Positions 24,448 to 35,208 of a stretch of DNA of 64,000 bases are shown here, piece after piece. Position 1 is the stretch's first letter. The number at the start of each line of letters is the position of its first letter. The DNA is from Sphaerosporella brunnea (taxonomy: Eukaryota > Ascomycota > Pezizomycetes > Pezizales > Pyronemataceae), in contig VXIS01000004.1 of NCBI GenBank assembly GCA_008704415.1, positions 62,001 to 126,000 of the forward strand, given 5' to 3'. A model generated the notes under the pieces. It did no database searches, was not told the DNA's origin, and saw only the letters and a program-made list of their open reading frames with translations. Made by a program: the position numbers and the translations under genes.

Positions 24448-25706
24448 ATGGAGCTTCCCGACGCCCCCCTCGAGCCAATTAGCCTCTGGCTGCCACTTCC
24501 CTACCGTGTCATTCTCCTCTTCATCATCGGTATTTCTCTTTGCAGCACTCGCAAAAACACTCAGCATTAACAGCCACAGGCCTCTGGCTCTTCTCCTTCA
24601 ACCTCCACTACCTCCACCTCGTGCGCATCGACATCGGCCCCTTCCTACGGTACACGCGGAGCCCTTCAGAGCCACCTCTCCACCGCAGCGTCTACCAGCT
24701 CAACCTCCTCCTGACCTTCCTCTTCACGAGCAATCTCTTTCTTTTCTGGTTCCTGACCGGCGGGCGGCCGGACGACGTGCAACGATGGGAGCTCCTTCCG
24801 CTGCTCCTCTTCATGGCCATTGCCGCCACGTTCCTAATGCCCATCGGCAGCTGGCACAAGCGGGGGCGCTTCCGCTTCCTGCGTATGTGTCGGCGTGTGT
24901 TCACGGGGGGTCTCGACAGCGATCTGCGCTTCGCCGACGTGCTCCTCGCAGACGTTCTAACCTCGTACGCAAAAGTCCTTGGCGACGTCGCTATGGTCGT
25001 GTGCATGTTCTGGACCGGCTACAGCTCTACACATCCAATGCCGAACCGCTCCTGCGGCGGGGCGCTACTGGTTCCCGCCGTGATCTCCATCCCCTACATC
25101 TGCCGCCTGCGCCAATGCTTAATCGAGTACTTCCGCGCCTCGTCGAAAGGCCTCACCTCGGCTGAACGCCGCGTCCATCTGTTCAACGCGTGCAAATACG
25201 CCTCCGCTTTCCCGGTGATCATCATCGGCGCGATGCAGCGGGGGAACTACTTCATCGCCACGAGCGACGAGGAGGAAGGGATCACCAGGGAGGAGCTAAC
25301 ACACGGCTGGTACATCGCCGTGCTTCTCAACTCACTGTTTGCCTTCTACTGGGACGTAACCCGGGACTGGAACCTAACGCTCCTCACCTCCTCCCGCAGC
25401 AGCACCGAGTATCCCTACGGCCTCCGGAAAACCCGCCACTACGTAGCACCCGAGTTTTATTACGTCGCCATCGCACTCGACTTTTTGCTCCGCTTTGCTT
25501 GGAGCGTAAAACTCTCCCCACACTTGGACTTTTTGAACGAAATGGAGGGTGGCATCTTTGCGCTAGAGCTTTTGGAAATTTTTAGACGATGGATTTGGGT
25601 TTTTTTTAGAGTTGAACGCGAGTGGATCAGCAGTAGGGAGGCGGGGTTTAAACCCCTCCAGCAGGCGGAGGAGGGCGGGATTATGATGAGTGAAATGAGG
25701 GAGTGA
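24448..25706 (+). CDS. ERD1: ERD1-like EXS-domain Golgi membrane protein
   Basis: EXS-domain protein of the Erd1 family, needed in yeast for retention of lumenal ER proteins and Golgi glycosylation (phosphate recycling from the Golgi lumen). Exons 24448-24529 and 24580-25706, intron 50 nt, 402 residues (yeast Erd1 362). The start MELPDAPLEPISLWLPLPYR sits in a CCATGG context; an ATG ten bases upstream is out of frame. About eight hydrophobic segments are visible. EXS hallmarks: PYICRLRQCLIEY, NACKYASAFPVIII, FYWDVTRDWNL, YVAPEFYYVAIALDFLLRFAW, LELLEIFRRWIWVFFRVEREW. No SPX domain precedes it, which separates it from SYG1/XPR1 phosphate exporters. Confidence 0.9.
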
Positions 25707-26362
25707 GGGTCGAGCCCCCTGGCAGAGCGACTCTTTCTTATAGATGCGCAGCGAGCTGAGCACACCCACCAGCAAGCTCGTAAATGCGGGAGGGGAGCAG
25801 CGGAGGCAGGATTGTATATATTGTAATGTAATAGATACCAGCCAGCCAGCTATCGGGGAGGCGGGTGGGGGTTGGCATTTTGTTTATACACTGAGTAAAG
25901 TAGTACATACTTCTTGATAGATAGATCTTGCAAAATCTCTAAATTCTTGACCTTGATATACAGCAGGCATTGGTGCAATGGTGACGGTGACGATACGTAG
26001 CGACGATGGCAACAGCGACGGCGACGGCGATGGGAACGACGATGGAGCGACGGCGACGCCGGGAACTGCAACACAACACTTTTGTTTTTCTCGGCGCGGC
26101 CTTTTTTGCGACCCCGGTGCGGGCAATATAGACCGTCTGGGTACATATATAGGTTAAAACACAACTCAATCTTGACGGGCATTGTAGACCCTTGGTCAAT
26201 AGGATTTGCTTGATAAGACGGTAAATTCGTGAGCTGTGAAGGCTGGAACAGAATGGCAGTACCAAAAATTCCCGTGCAGTATACACGAGTGATCACCCGT
26301 GGTCCCGATAAGGCTAGGGTTCCCACTACAAGTTGCGTCTCTCAACCACCAAGCAGCACGCG
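25707..26362. other. ERD1 3' region and LIP2 promoter
   Basis: 656 bp. It contains a GACGGC-type imperfect trinucleotide repeat near 25980-26060 that keeps several frames open by composition; no real gene recognised. Confidence 0.5.
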
Positions 26363-27238
26363 ATGCCACCCCCACTCCACCACATACACCTCGGCCGCAT
26401 CCCCTTCCACGCAACCTCGCATCTGCAATCCCTCCTCCGCGCCTCCTTCCTCGCCTCCAAGCTCCCCTCCACCACTTCCCCGCCACCGCCACCGCCACCG
26501 ACTCTCCTCACCTCCGTCTTCGAACCCACCTACACCCTCGGCCGCCGCTCCCACTCTCCTCCGCCCGCACTACTGTCGCACCTCTCCACGCACAGCCATG
26601 CCACGGTCGCCGCCACGCAGCGGGGTGGACAGACGACGTTCCACGGGCCGGGGCAAGTAACGGGGTACGTGTTGCTCGACCTCAGCACATTCCACCTCAC
26701 GCCGCGCTGCTACATCCGGCTGCTGGAGGAGTCGGTGATCGCGCTGCTGCGCGGCTACGGCGTCTCAGGGCGGGTTACCGAAGACCCTGGGGTCTGGGTA
26801 GATGATGGGGATCGCGGGGGGGGCAAGATTTGCGCCGTCGGCGTGCAGATGCGCAGGTATGTGGCCGCCTTTGGCGTCGGCGTTAATGTGCACCCGGATC
26901 TGTGGTGGTTTTCGAGGATCGTCCCGTGTGGATTGCGCGGGAAGAGGGCCACGAGTCTGCGGGAGGTCGGGGTTGGCGTGAGCACGGATGAGGTTGCCGA
27001 GGGGCTGGCGAAGGCGTTGGCTGGACGGTTGGGGGTCGATGTGGTGGAGGGGACGGTGCAGGGGACGGGAGTTATTGGGGCGCAGGAGTGGAGGGAGGTG
27101 GTGGAGAGGGAGTGGGCGGCTGTGAAGGAGCGGACTGAGAGGGCGGAGGTGCCGTTGGCGGTTGTGAGGGAGAGGGAGATGCGCGTGCTGGCGGAGGGGG
27201 GCGATGTCTTCCCACCAGAGATTACGGGGGCGTTTTAG
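26363..27238 (+). CDS. LIP2: Octanoyl-ACP:protein N-octanoyltransferase
   Basis: LipB/Lip2 family: moves octanoate from mitochondrial ACP to lipoyl domains, first step of protein lipoylation. Single exon, 291 residues, first in-frame ATG at 26363. Signatures: RGGQTTFHGPGQ (about 87-98), the lysine of GGGKICAVGVQ (about K155), GVGVNV, and the catalytic cysteine in VPCGL (about C189). A Pro run (residues about 40-47) reflects a CCR repeat. The N-terminus is not a classic presequence, although RIPFHATSHLQSLLRASFL is amphipathic and basic; mitochondrial location is inferred from the family. The C-terminal half is unusually rich in GGG/GTG codons compared with its neighbours. Confidence 0.92.
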   Translation: MPPPLHHIHLGRIPFHATSHLQSLLRASFLASKLPSTTSPPPPPPPTLLTSVFEPTYTLGRRSHSPPPALLSHLSTHSHATVAATQRGGQTTFHGPGQVTGYVLLDLSTFHLTPRCYIRLLEESVIALLRGYGVSGRVTEDPGVWVDDGDRGGGKICAVGVQMRRYVAAFGVGVNVHPDLWWFSRIVPCGLRGKRATSLREVGVGVSTDEVAEGLAKALAGRLGVDVVEGTVQGTGVIGAQEWREVVEREWAAVKERTERAEVPLAVVREREMRVLAEGGDVFPPEITGAF

Positions 27239-27791
27239 AAGTGTACATCACTCATAGAAAGAAGCACGTACATGATGGGGATATCACCACCACCGAGTGC
27301 GTGCACGTGCTTGTATTATGTAAGCATGGACTACAAACCCTGGCCGGCGAAAGGAGTCATAGGACGGACGGGTCACGACTGACGGCTCTATGCTGTGTGT
27401 GCGGTTCAGGTAGGTGCTCTATGTAGTCCGCACCCGCTCGCCCGCCAGCCGGCGCCCCCCACAAGACCTGGGGTTCCCCTTCGAATCCAATCCACTCTTT
27501 CTCTGCCCTGCGTTTTGCACATCACAACCCCCCTCCCACCTGTTTAAATCCTCCGCAACCACCACACCACACCCAGCTTCCAGATTTCATCGGCCCAATC
27601 ATAACGTCTGTTCCCAGCAAGTGCCAACCCAGTCAATCAATCGATCGGGCTGTAACTCTTTCCCTCTCAGTGTCCAAGCCCTTCGGAATCGCCTGTGAAG
27701 CCTTGATGTTTCTGGACATCTCCTTGACCTAAACTTCTTTCAATTCCCAGTTACCGGCAGCATCCATCCGAAAATCATCCCAATTCAACGA
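27239..27791. other. LIP2 3' region and MATE gene leader
   Basis: 553 bp. The right half is C-rich and pyrimidine-biased, consistent with a leader. No gene or repeat recognised. Confidence 0.5.
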
Positions 27792-29906
27792 ATGGCTCCA
27801 TCAGAAAAAATATCAAGGTCTCACCTGCACTTGGCACCTGGTGTCAATAAGAATGCCTCAGATGCAAACGACTCCGCAATTGACTCGGATGACGAGTGTC
27901 GTGATGGGGAGGCTTTGCTCGCCCGGGTCCCCTCCCGGGCGTCCAGTGCAGATGTTTCACTGGTGGGATCATATAGGCGACCATCCTTCGCCTTCGGTCA
28001 ATCGAGACCCACTTGTGTTCCCACTTCTCCGCTGCCTACATCCGTCAAGGCTCTGACGGAGACGGAACGGGAAACTATGCTGGAGCAGGAACGGGAGCTC
28101 TTGAAGGATGCTGCAGGTATCCGTGATTACGGATCGGTGGGGATGTCGGCGGCGCCGGCGCGCATAAAACAACCTAGCGAATCCAGTTCGATTACTCCAG
28201 CGATGGTTGACGAAAGCACGAGTCTACTCCGGGCGTCAACAGAGGCAAGATGGGAAGATGCGGTCGATGCGGGCATCATACATACTACGTATTGGAGGGA
28301 GGTAAAGGTGGTGGCCAAATCAGCACCACAGCTCTATGTAACTTTTGCGTTGCAGTACAGCTTAACGATTGCCTCCATATTTGCGGCGGGACGATTAGGC
28401 AAGGATGAGCTCGCTGGTGTCTCACTAGGGAGTATGACTGCCACCATCACGGGATATGCTATATATCAAGGTTAGTCCTCTATGCGGTGAAATTGAAGGC
28501 AATATCTCACGAAAGGCGCAGGGCTCACCACAGCTTTGGATACGTTATGTTCCCAAGCATATGGAGCCGGAAATAAGACATTGGTCGGTCTGCATCTGCA
28601 GCGAATGATCTTCTTCCTCATGGTGGTTTCCGTTCCGATAGTGCTGCTCTGGGAGTTCTCGGAGCCTATTTTGAATGCCCTGGTCCCCGAACCGGAACTG
28701 GTGGCCTTTGCAAGCCTGTATTTGAGGATATTGGCCTTGGGAGTGCCTGGATACGCCATGTTCGAGGCCGGTAAGCGGTTTGTACAAGCTCAGGGTATAT
28801 CACCTCATTTTCAGTTGTAAGCGCTCAATTCTGACTCAACATGCAGGATTATTCATGGCCTCGACCTATGTTCTACTGATCTGTGCGCCTTCGAATGCAA
28901 TTCTGAATTACATGCTCGTTCAGGTCTGTGGCCACTGGCGTTCCAATTGGCAGTTGTGCTCGTGGAGCTGACAGTGCTTGGTCTGCAGAGATTCGGCTAT
29001 ATCGGAGCACCTATTGCAGTTGTTATCACCGACTGGCTCATGGTCTTGCTGTTAGCCTTGTATGTGCGGTTCGTGAAAGGATCCGAGTGCTGGGGCGGAT
29101 TCTCTCGGAAGGCTCTCTACAATTGGTCTCCCATGATCAGGCTTGCAGTCCCGGGTCTCATCATGCTAGAGGCCGAATGGCTGGCGTTCGAAATTCTAAC
29201 ATTGATGGCCTCGTATTGGAGCACTGCGCACGTAGCCGCACAATCGGTGCTCTCAACCACAGCATCTTTGACCTTCCAGCTCCCATTTGCGCTGTCCGTC
29301 GCAGTGTCAACGAGAGTTGCAAACCTTCTCGGAGCAACACTGGGCGACTCGGCCAAAACCACCGCCCAGCTAGGACTTATGTTGGCGGCGGGTGTGGGAT
29401 TATTTAACTGTGTGTTGGTTATGGCCACGCGGCATCAGGTGGTTCGATTGTTTTCGGATGATCCAGAGGTTATTGCTTTGTTTGTGAAGACGATACCGCT
29501 CGGTGCTGTATTCCAGCTGTTCGATGCTATCGGAACATGCACCGCAGGATTGCTGAGGGGTCAGGGTATGTTCCGTAACTTCCTGCTATTTTCTGTATTC
29601 CGACTGAACAGCGCGACGAACAGGCCGTCAGCATCTCGGAAGCTACATCAACCTCACCGCTTACTATGTGCTCGCACTCCCTTTGTCGCTTTTTGCCGGG
29701 TTTGTACTGAACTTGGAGCTACTGGGGCTGTGGAGCGGTGTGGCCCTGGCATTGTTCTTCATTGCAGTCGTCGAGGTGGTTATCATCCTGCGAACAGACT
29801 GGAATCAGGTGAGCACTTCTTCACCGATGGCCTAAATTCCAATGCCGCTGCATCCACTGACAGAACACAGGTTGTCGACGAAGCAAAGGAGAGGGTAGAC
29901 AGCTAA
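27792..29906 (+). CDS. MATE-family transporter
   Basis: Multidrug and toxin extrusion transporter of the fungal Erc1/YDR338C type: H+- or Na+-coupled efflux, usually vacuolar or plasma membrane. Six exons inferred: 27792-28470, 28522-28794, 28847-28923, 28989-29565, 29624-29808, 29871-29906; all phases agree, 608 residues. A long cytosolic N-tail (about 165 residues, Ser-rich, with a SLVGSYRRPS-type stretch) precedes about 12 membrane helices. MATE signatures: QYSLTIASIFAAGRLGKDEL, ALDTLCSQAYGAGNK, GVPGYAMFEAGKRFVQAQ, RFGYIGAPIAVVITDW, STTASLTFQLPFALSVAVST, LLRGQGRQHLGSYINL. Substrate cannot be read from sequence. Confidence 0.92.
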
Positions 29907-30784
29907 GACGGTGGTTTTTATACCCTCGGCAGGGGATGCACAAGTGATTTAAATAATAAAATTGCCTCCCGCAAAACAGCCTTTTTAAAAAAATCAAACC
30001 TCACTCCCGCGTCGCTTTTTAAAACAGTTCCAAACTCTCCTTCAGCGACTCCTCAAGCTCTGTCGTGCCGCAAAAAGTTAAGACCCGATGCATGCGCGCC
30101 CCGGGCGAAAATTGCTTCCAGTGACACGGCCACGGCAAAGCACGGGGACGCAGACCCGCGAACGGGCAAGGCGATGGGGCGGCGGGGCGGCGGGGCGACT
30201 AGAGAGCAGTAGGCCGGGTTGGCGACTGTTTTGCGGATAGCCATAGCCGCCGCAGACGCCTGTTCGGATGTCTGCACACCAGGCTGGAGGAGATGCCGGT
30301 GGGGAGTGAGTCCGTAGGTGGTGTCTGTTAGCTTGCAGGCTTCAACACGAACGCGCGGACCCTTTTCCCGGTGAATTCCCGGTGCCCATGCGTACTGTAG
30401 TGAGCAATGAGGTGGGAGGGCCGGGAGGTGACGCTCTTGGACAACAGTTTCAGATGCCAATGTCTTCACCATGTATCACTCGGCGCCGAACCCCCAGCAG
30501 AAAAATAACGGACGGAGACCCCTTGGTCCACTGTTCACTATTCCCACGTGCAGAAGAGGTCGGATTAAGCTTCTGCGACCGAAGATGACTTGTAGCTGTC
30601 TTTTCTACACTAATTGCAATTAATGCACGTTCACTGTGAGCCTATTACTTCTGTAAAGAGTATGGCATGATATAAGTACATACCAGTAGGTATGCACCTA
30701 AGTACGTATCTGTAAGTATCCGCTGGGGAAAAGAAACAATCATTAGATATATAGATTACTTGTAGGTACTTCCTAGGTAGGAAG
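29907..30784. other. Convergent intergenic region
   Basis: 878 bp between the MATE gene (+) and the Gemin2 gene (-). It includes a GGGGCGGC repeat near 30176-30200 and short AT-rich direct motifs (GTAGGTA/GTACATA) near 30670-30780. No gene recognised. Confidence 0.5.
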
Positions 30785-31957
30785 TTATGAAGCCATCGCC
30801 ATAGAAGCCCGTTCATCCAGCAAATCCCGCTGCCCGAAGAAGTCGCCGACTACGGAGATTATCATGTGGAGCATACCTAGTGTTTCCTCGACGCTGCGAA
30901 AGTCTCCCTCTTCTTCTGCTGCTGGTTTCGGGGTGGTGTTTTTGTTGTTGTTAGGGTCAGGAACTTCGCCCTCTTCCTCCTCCTCCTTCTCTTGGTGATC
31001 CTTCTCTGGAACCTCCCCGTCTTCTTCGCCATGTTCTGCATCTGCCTTGATACCCGCCTCGGTTTCTCCAAGCTCATCCGTCTCCGCAGTATCTTCAAGC
31101 TCGCCGCTGCCCATCCCCGCCAGCAGCATCAATGCGGCTTTACCAAGCTCTCTAACCACCGCCACCTCCTCCGCACCCATAACACACTCGCACCTAACCA
31201 GCAGAGCCCAAATCCACACAGGCCAGGCCTTCGGTACGCCTCTCCCAGCAGCGTTCCTAACCTTCGCACGCCACTCCATCCAGCCGCGAAACTGCTTCAA
31301 CAGGCGCATAACCTCCCACTGCTGCATTCCCCATACCCACTGTGGGCGCGGCATAGTCGTACCGACGAATTTGCGCCACTGCTTGAGATCGCTCCACCGC
31401 GGGTGTGGGTTGTGCGGTGATTTTTTGGGAGGCGTAGAGTGCAGCTTTTTGTGCAGCTGCCGGAAGCGCGCGAGGATTGGGGCGTGGTAGGGTGGGATGG
31501 GTGCCGAGGGCGCGGAGCGGTGGAGAGAGATGTAAGTGCTTTCGCTGAAAATGTAGTCTTTTTCTTCTTCGTCCTCCTCCTTGGCTTCCTCCGTCGGCTC
31601 CCGAGAGGGCTCGTCGTAGTCGAGGACTACATCGTCGGCCGGGGGCGGTGGTGGAGGCCTGCGGGCTTTAGGCGGAGGCGGAGCTTTCGAGGAGAGGAGC
31701 AGGTCGGGAACACCCTTCGCTTCGGAGCTGGAGAAGTAAAGTAAGCTTCTGCGTACTCCAACAGGTCTGGTAGAATAGAGCACACACCGAACCATACGCA
31801 GATAATCCAGCCCGTCCATCGGCGGCCCAAAGAACTCTTCCTGGTCCCGCTCCAGCCCCGGAAACGCGCCGCGTTGGCCGGTCGCCGGATCGAGGTAGCC
31901 GCGCGAAGCATCGAATTTCGGACCGCCGCCATCGTCGTCAAATCGCGCACGCTTGTT

Positions 31958-31992
<35 letters not shown>

Positions 31993-32014
31993 TGGACTTC
32001 TTGCGTTTAGTCAT
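30785..32014 (-). CDS. GEMIN2: Gemin2/SIP1-like snRNP assembly factor
   Basis: Homologue of Gemin2 (SIP1; Brr1 in budding yeast), which holds the Sm pentamer during spliceosomal snRNP assembly with SMN. Exons 32014-31788 and 31727-30785 give 389 residues. The call rests on YLDPATGQRGAFPGL, a YLRMVR-SEAKGVPDLL block formed by the splice, WVWGMQQWEVMRLL, and the helical WIWALLVRCE region. The 60-nt intron is a multiple of three and has no stop, so retention would add 20 residues. The N-terminus carries 11 Gln from a CAG/CTG tract; a KE-rich acidic insert (about residues 295-345) is longer than in animals. Start ATG is the first of the frame. Confidence 0.78.
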
Positions 32015-32754
32015 GATGGTGGTGTTGGTGGTTGGTTGGTGGTGATGGCTGGAGTGAGTCGAGCTTGCCGTTGCAGGGCACGCGCACGGGAGTCAGTCAC
32101 ACTTGATCATGCTGTATCACTCGAATGATATTATGCCAATAAACTAGAAAACGCCGCCATGGGCCCTGAAGCATACAGTGCACCGCAAAAAGCCACATGG
32201 CGTCCCAACGGCTTTGTTTATAATCAATTTTTTTTCCTGAGGTACATACAGCCCGGATGCCTCCCCTATCCACATGTTGTGTGGCATAGCACAATGGAGC
32301 CAATTCTGCACTGCGACACGGTGACGAGCAAACTAGACCTCGTGAGGAAACCGAGACTCTGGAGGAGTCAACGACCGCGCAGGATAGCCTAGTAGGTGTG
32401 GTGATGCGAGCTAGGCATCAATATGCCATGAATGGGCCGCTTGTTTCTCACCAGGCCGCATGCGCAGCACTGGCCGGCTCCAAAGTAAAAACCCCTAACC
32501 CAATGCTCATTCTTTCTTACTCGTTGCCATATATTTCGGATTGGCGCTAATACCCTGAAGTAAACTCCAGGGCACTCGTCCTTGCGCCCTCGAGTTTCAG
32601 TCCGTGCATATTGTCAAGAACATGGGCTCAAAGCTATTCCTCTTCACCAAATGGATAGTTGAACTTCAACAGCCCATTCAGCCATCTTCAGCGCGCTCAA
32701 CCTCTTAACACACGGAATACCTCCCTCCTGGCTCTCATTGTCCGCCGTTTCTAA
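32015..32754. other. Upstream region of the Gemin2 gene
   Basis: 740 bp between the Gemin2 start and the 3' end of the NADH kinase pseudogene. Presumed Gemin2 promoter. No coding signature. Confidence 0.45.
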
Positions 32755-33835
32755 CTACACCCTCACCTCTTGTCCCGGACCCAGACTGACCCACCGGCGT
32801 CTATCAACACTAACCGCCACCTCCCTTCCACGATTCCGTTCACTCAGCCTGAGCGTGATCTTCGCATCCTCCGGCAGCACCAGCCGGCGGAAACTCAAAC
32901 TCCTGGGGCAAATGGAGGTAAGCAAGAGCGACGGTACAGACGGGTGCAGAATGCTTCCACCGCTGGAAAGAGAGTACGCAGTGGACCCGGTAGGGTGGAC
33001 ACGATAATGCCGTCGGCCACGGCCTCCGTCAAAAGGTGTGGACCGATGTATATTTCCAAGATTGCAAGATGGGGATCTCTTCCGCGGTGCAACGAGAGCT
33101 CGTTCATGGCATGTGCTTCGGTCCCTTCGTATTGCCACTGATGCGCTCCCCGTTGACGCCGTAGACTCCCGCCTGTCACCGGTTCCGCCGCAGCACTCGG
33201 ATGTTGCATTCCTCTGCGTGCACAATTGCGCCCGAATGCCGCAGCGAGGCATACGCGGTTTTGTATTCGGCCCACTTGAACTCGCCGAGGAATCCGAGGG
33301 TTCCCATCACGAAGCTGAGCGAGCAACGGCGGCACCGCCCGGCTGATCGAGAACAGCGAGGCTGCGTGGAGGATTGTGCCATCACCGCCGAGAGTGACCA
33401 GAGCATCGGTCTTTTGGTGGTACGGATCTCTTCCGACAAGCAGGAGGTGTGGTCCGACCCGTCTTCGGTGTCTGGTTGCTCATGACTCGCTTTTCGGGGG
33501 TGCTGGTGCTGGCGCGGAGTCCGGGGGTCGGTGGATTGAGTGAAAGGGAATGGGCTTGAACCAGAGGGTGGCGGTATTGCGTAAACTGGGCGGGAGAGAT
33601 GGTGGTGAAAATTATGTGCTACTGAAGGCTCGATATCCGTTCCCGGGTAGCTGGTAGTGATATGTCCAATACCGCGATTAATCAACCAGTCTTCATTAAA
33701 ACAAGAATAGAGGAGTCACACACTCTGCAAATTCCACAAGAGCATCCCCAATCTCTGCCACTCCCGATTTCTTGACAATCATCACATTCCGTGGTTCTTC
33801 ACCCCATCTCAGGGAAAATACCGTATTAACGCGGA
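32755..33835 (-). pseudogene. POS5: Decayed POS5-type mitochondrial NADH kinase
   Basis: Protein similarity to ATP-NAD(H) kinases of the Pos5 type runs through the whole stretch but in changing frames. Recognisable blocks in order: NVMIVKKSG (33780s), GIGHITTSYPG, HLLLVGRDPYHQKTDALVTL with the catalytic GGDG motif, then SFVMGTLGFLGEFKWAEY, HAEECNIRVLRRNR, HAMNELSLHRGRDPHLAI, LTEAVADGIIVST, TGSTAYSLSSGG, ICPRSLSFRRLVLP, and a normal end VSLGPGQEVRV with stop. Lesions: a tandem GCTC duplication at 33317-33324, a TGA at 33176-33178, and frame breaks near 33115-33130 and 32993-32998. No arrangement of introns restores one frame. Probably a dead duplicate; a working copy elsewhere is expected. Confidence 0.85.
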
Positions 33836-35208
33836 CATAGGGCGGGCAGGACTATAAGGCGAGGGGAAAAAAAGCGCAAAACCTGCGAAACTACTCATCC
33901 AACTGATTGTCTTCTGCGTGCACCTTTATCTCATCGTCCGAAGCTATGATTCCTTTCCTCCAGCAAGCGCAACAAAGTGGGCCCACTATCCTCACTTAAA
34001 AGTCCATTACCGGTCCGCCTCTTACCACGCTGGGCCGCCGGTGCTAGACTACAATATAATCCCCCTTCGCTGCCAGTGCCTGTGCAATCGCCTATCTCCA
34101 CAGCGATGTCCTCCAGCTCATCCTGCGAACCATCAGGAGAAAGAGCAATCCCTGTGTCGAGAAATGACTTTTTAATCATCTCTAAACCCTCGGTGTGCAG
34201 TTTCTCCCATGCTTCGCCAACACACCAAGTCATCAGGATGCGCATTCTCATCGGTGCCCCACTCTCTGGCATTTTCTGCAAACTCCAAAGCCTCCAAACG
34301 ATCCTCCCGGTTGGTCGCTTTCCGCTTCTTCGGTCTCTCTACCCCTCATCCGGAGTGATCCCACCACTTCCGCTTCTTCTTCCCAGGGCGCGGGTTCACT
34401 ATCTCCGCGAGGGGACGATTTCTTGTGGTGGGGCAAGCGGGGGGGAATCTTGGTCCTCCACATCGACTATTGCTTGAGGGTCTCTAGATAAATGCATTCG
34501 ACGGTTGTGGCCAGCGGCTCGTGCCGTTTTCTGGGCGGACGTACTCCTCCGTAACCGGAGGTTCTTTATTCTTGCGTGACGCTCCACCGGTCTCAGGTTC
34601 ATCCTCCTCCTGTGTTGAGTCGTCCTCACCCTCCGGCTAATCCTGCTCCTGCTCCGCCTTCTCGGCTCCGAACGCCCAAACATCGTCCCTTTCGCTCGGT
34701 TCGGGGCATCGCTGGCAGCATTTTGTTGGTTGTTGTCACGATCTGAGCTGGAGGTACTGTACTAGTAGTGACGTCGCGCAACATGATTTGAGAACCCTAA
34801 CCCCACCCTGCCAACTCCCACATTGGTAGGACGGTCGCCTTATGTCCAGATTAATACGGTAATTTACTATCACTCCGTTCTAGCGCGCACACACGCACAC
34901 ACACTCGCACACACACTGTTATATCCGCCGCTCAGTCATCGAACAGGAACAAAAGGCAGGCCATACTGGCACATGAAGGGTGAACACGATTTGGAAGGTC
35001 GTGAATTGATAAGACTTCGCCGCTGCGGCAGGTGCCAGAGAACAATATTCGTAGCTGCAGCGTCCGTGTCCAGAGGTGGGTTGTCCGCATGGTGCGCCGG
35101 TGAGTCGGAGGATAGGTGTTTTTGACGTAATGGCGGCTAAACTTCCGACATAGGCCATCGACAACTTCACGCAACCAAGAGTACTCGATAGTTTAGAGTA
35201 GAGAGTAT
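33836..35208. other. Gene-poor stretch with possible transposase-tail remnant
   Basis: 1.4 kb. On the minus strand about 34281-33931 an open frame contains VGEAWEKLHTEGLEMIKKSF followed by LDTGIALSPDGSQDEL. The spacing of W, I..SF, GI and DGS resembles the C-terminal tail of fungal pogo/CENP-B-like DDE transposases; this is a weak resemblance. Upstream frames (to 34690) are Arg/Glu-rich and broken. A CA/GC microsatellite lies at 34884-34917. The last about 150 bp are presumably the promoter of the reductase gene. Confidence 0.3.

Noticed and set aside
25850..26326. 158-codon minus-strand frame between ERD1 and LIP2
   Set aside because: Arg/His-rich reading of a GACGGC-type repeat; no homology seen and it overlaps the LIP2 promoter.
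34884..34917. CA-rich repeat as a regulatory or origin signal
   Set aside because: Looks like an ordinary interrupted microsatellite.
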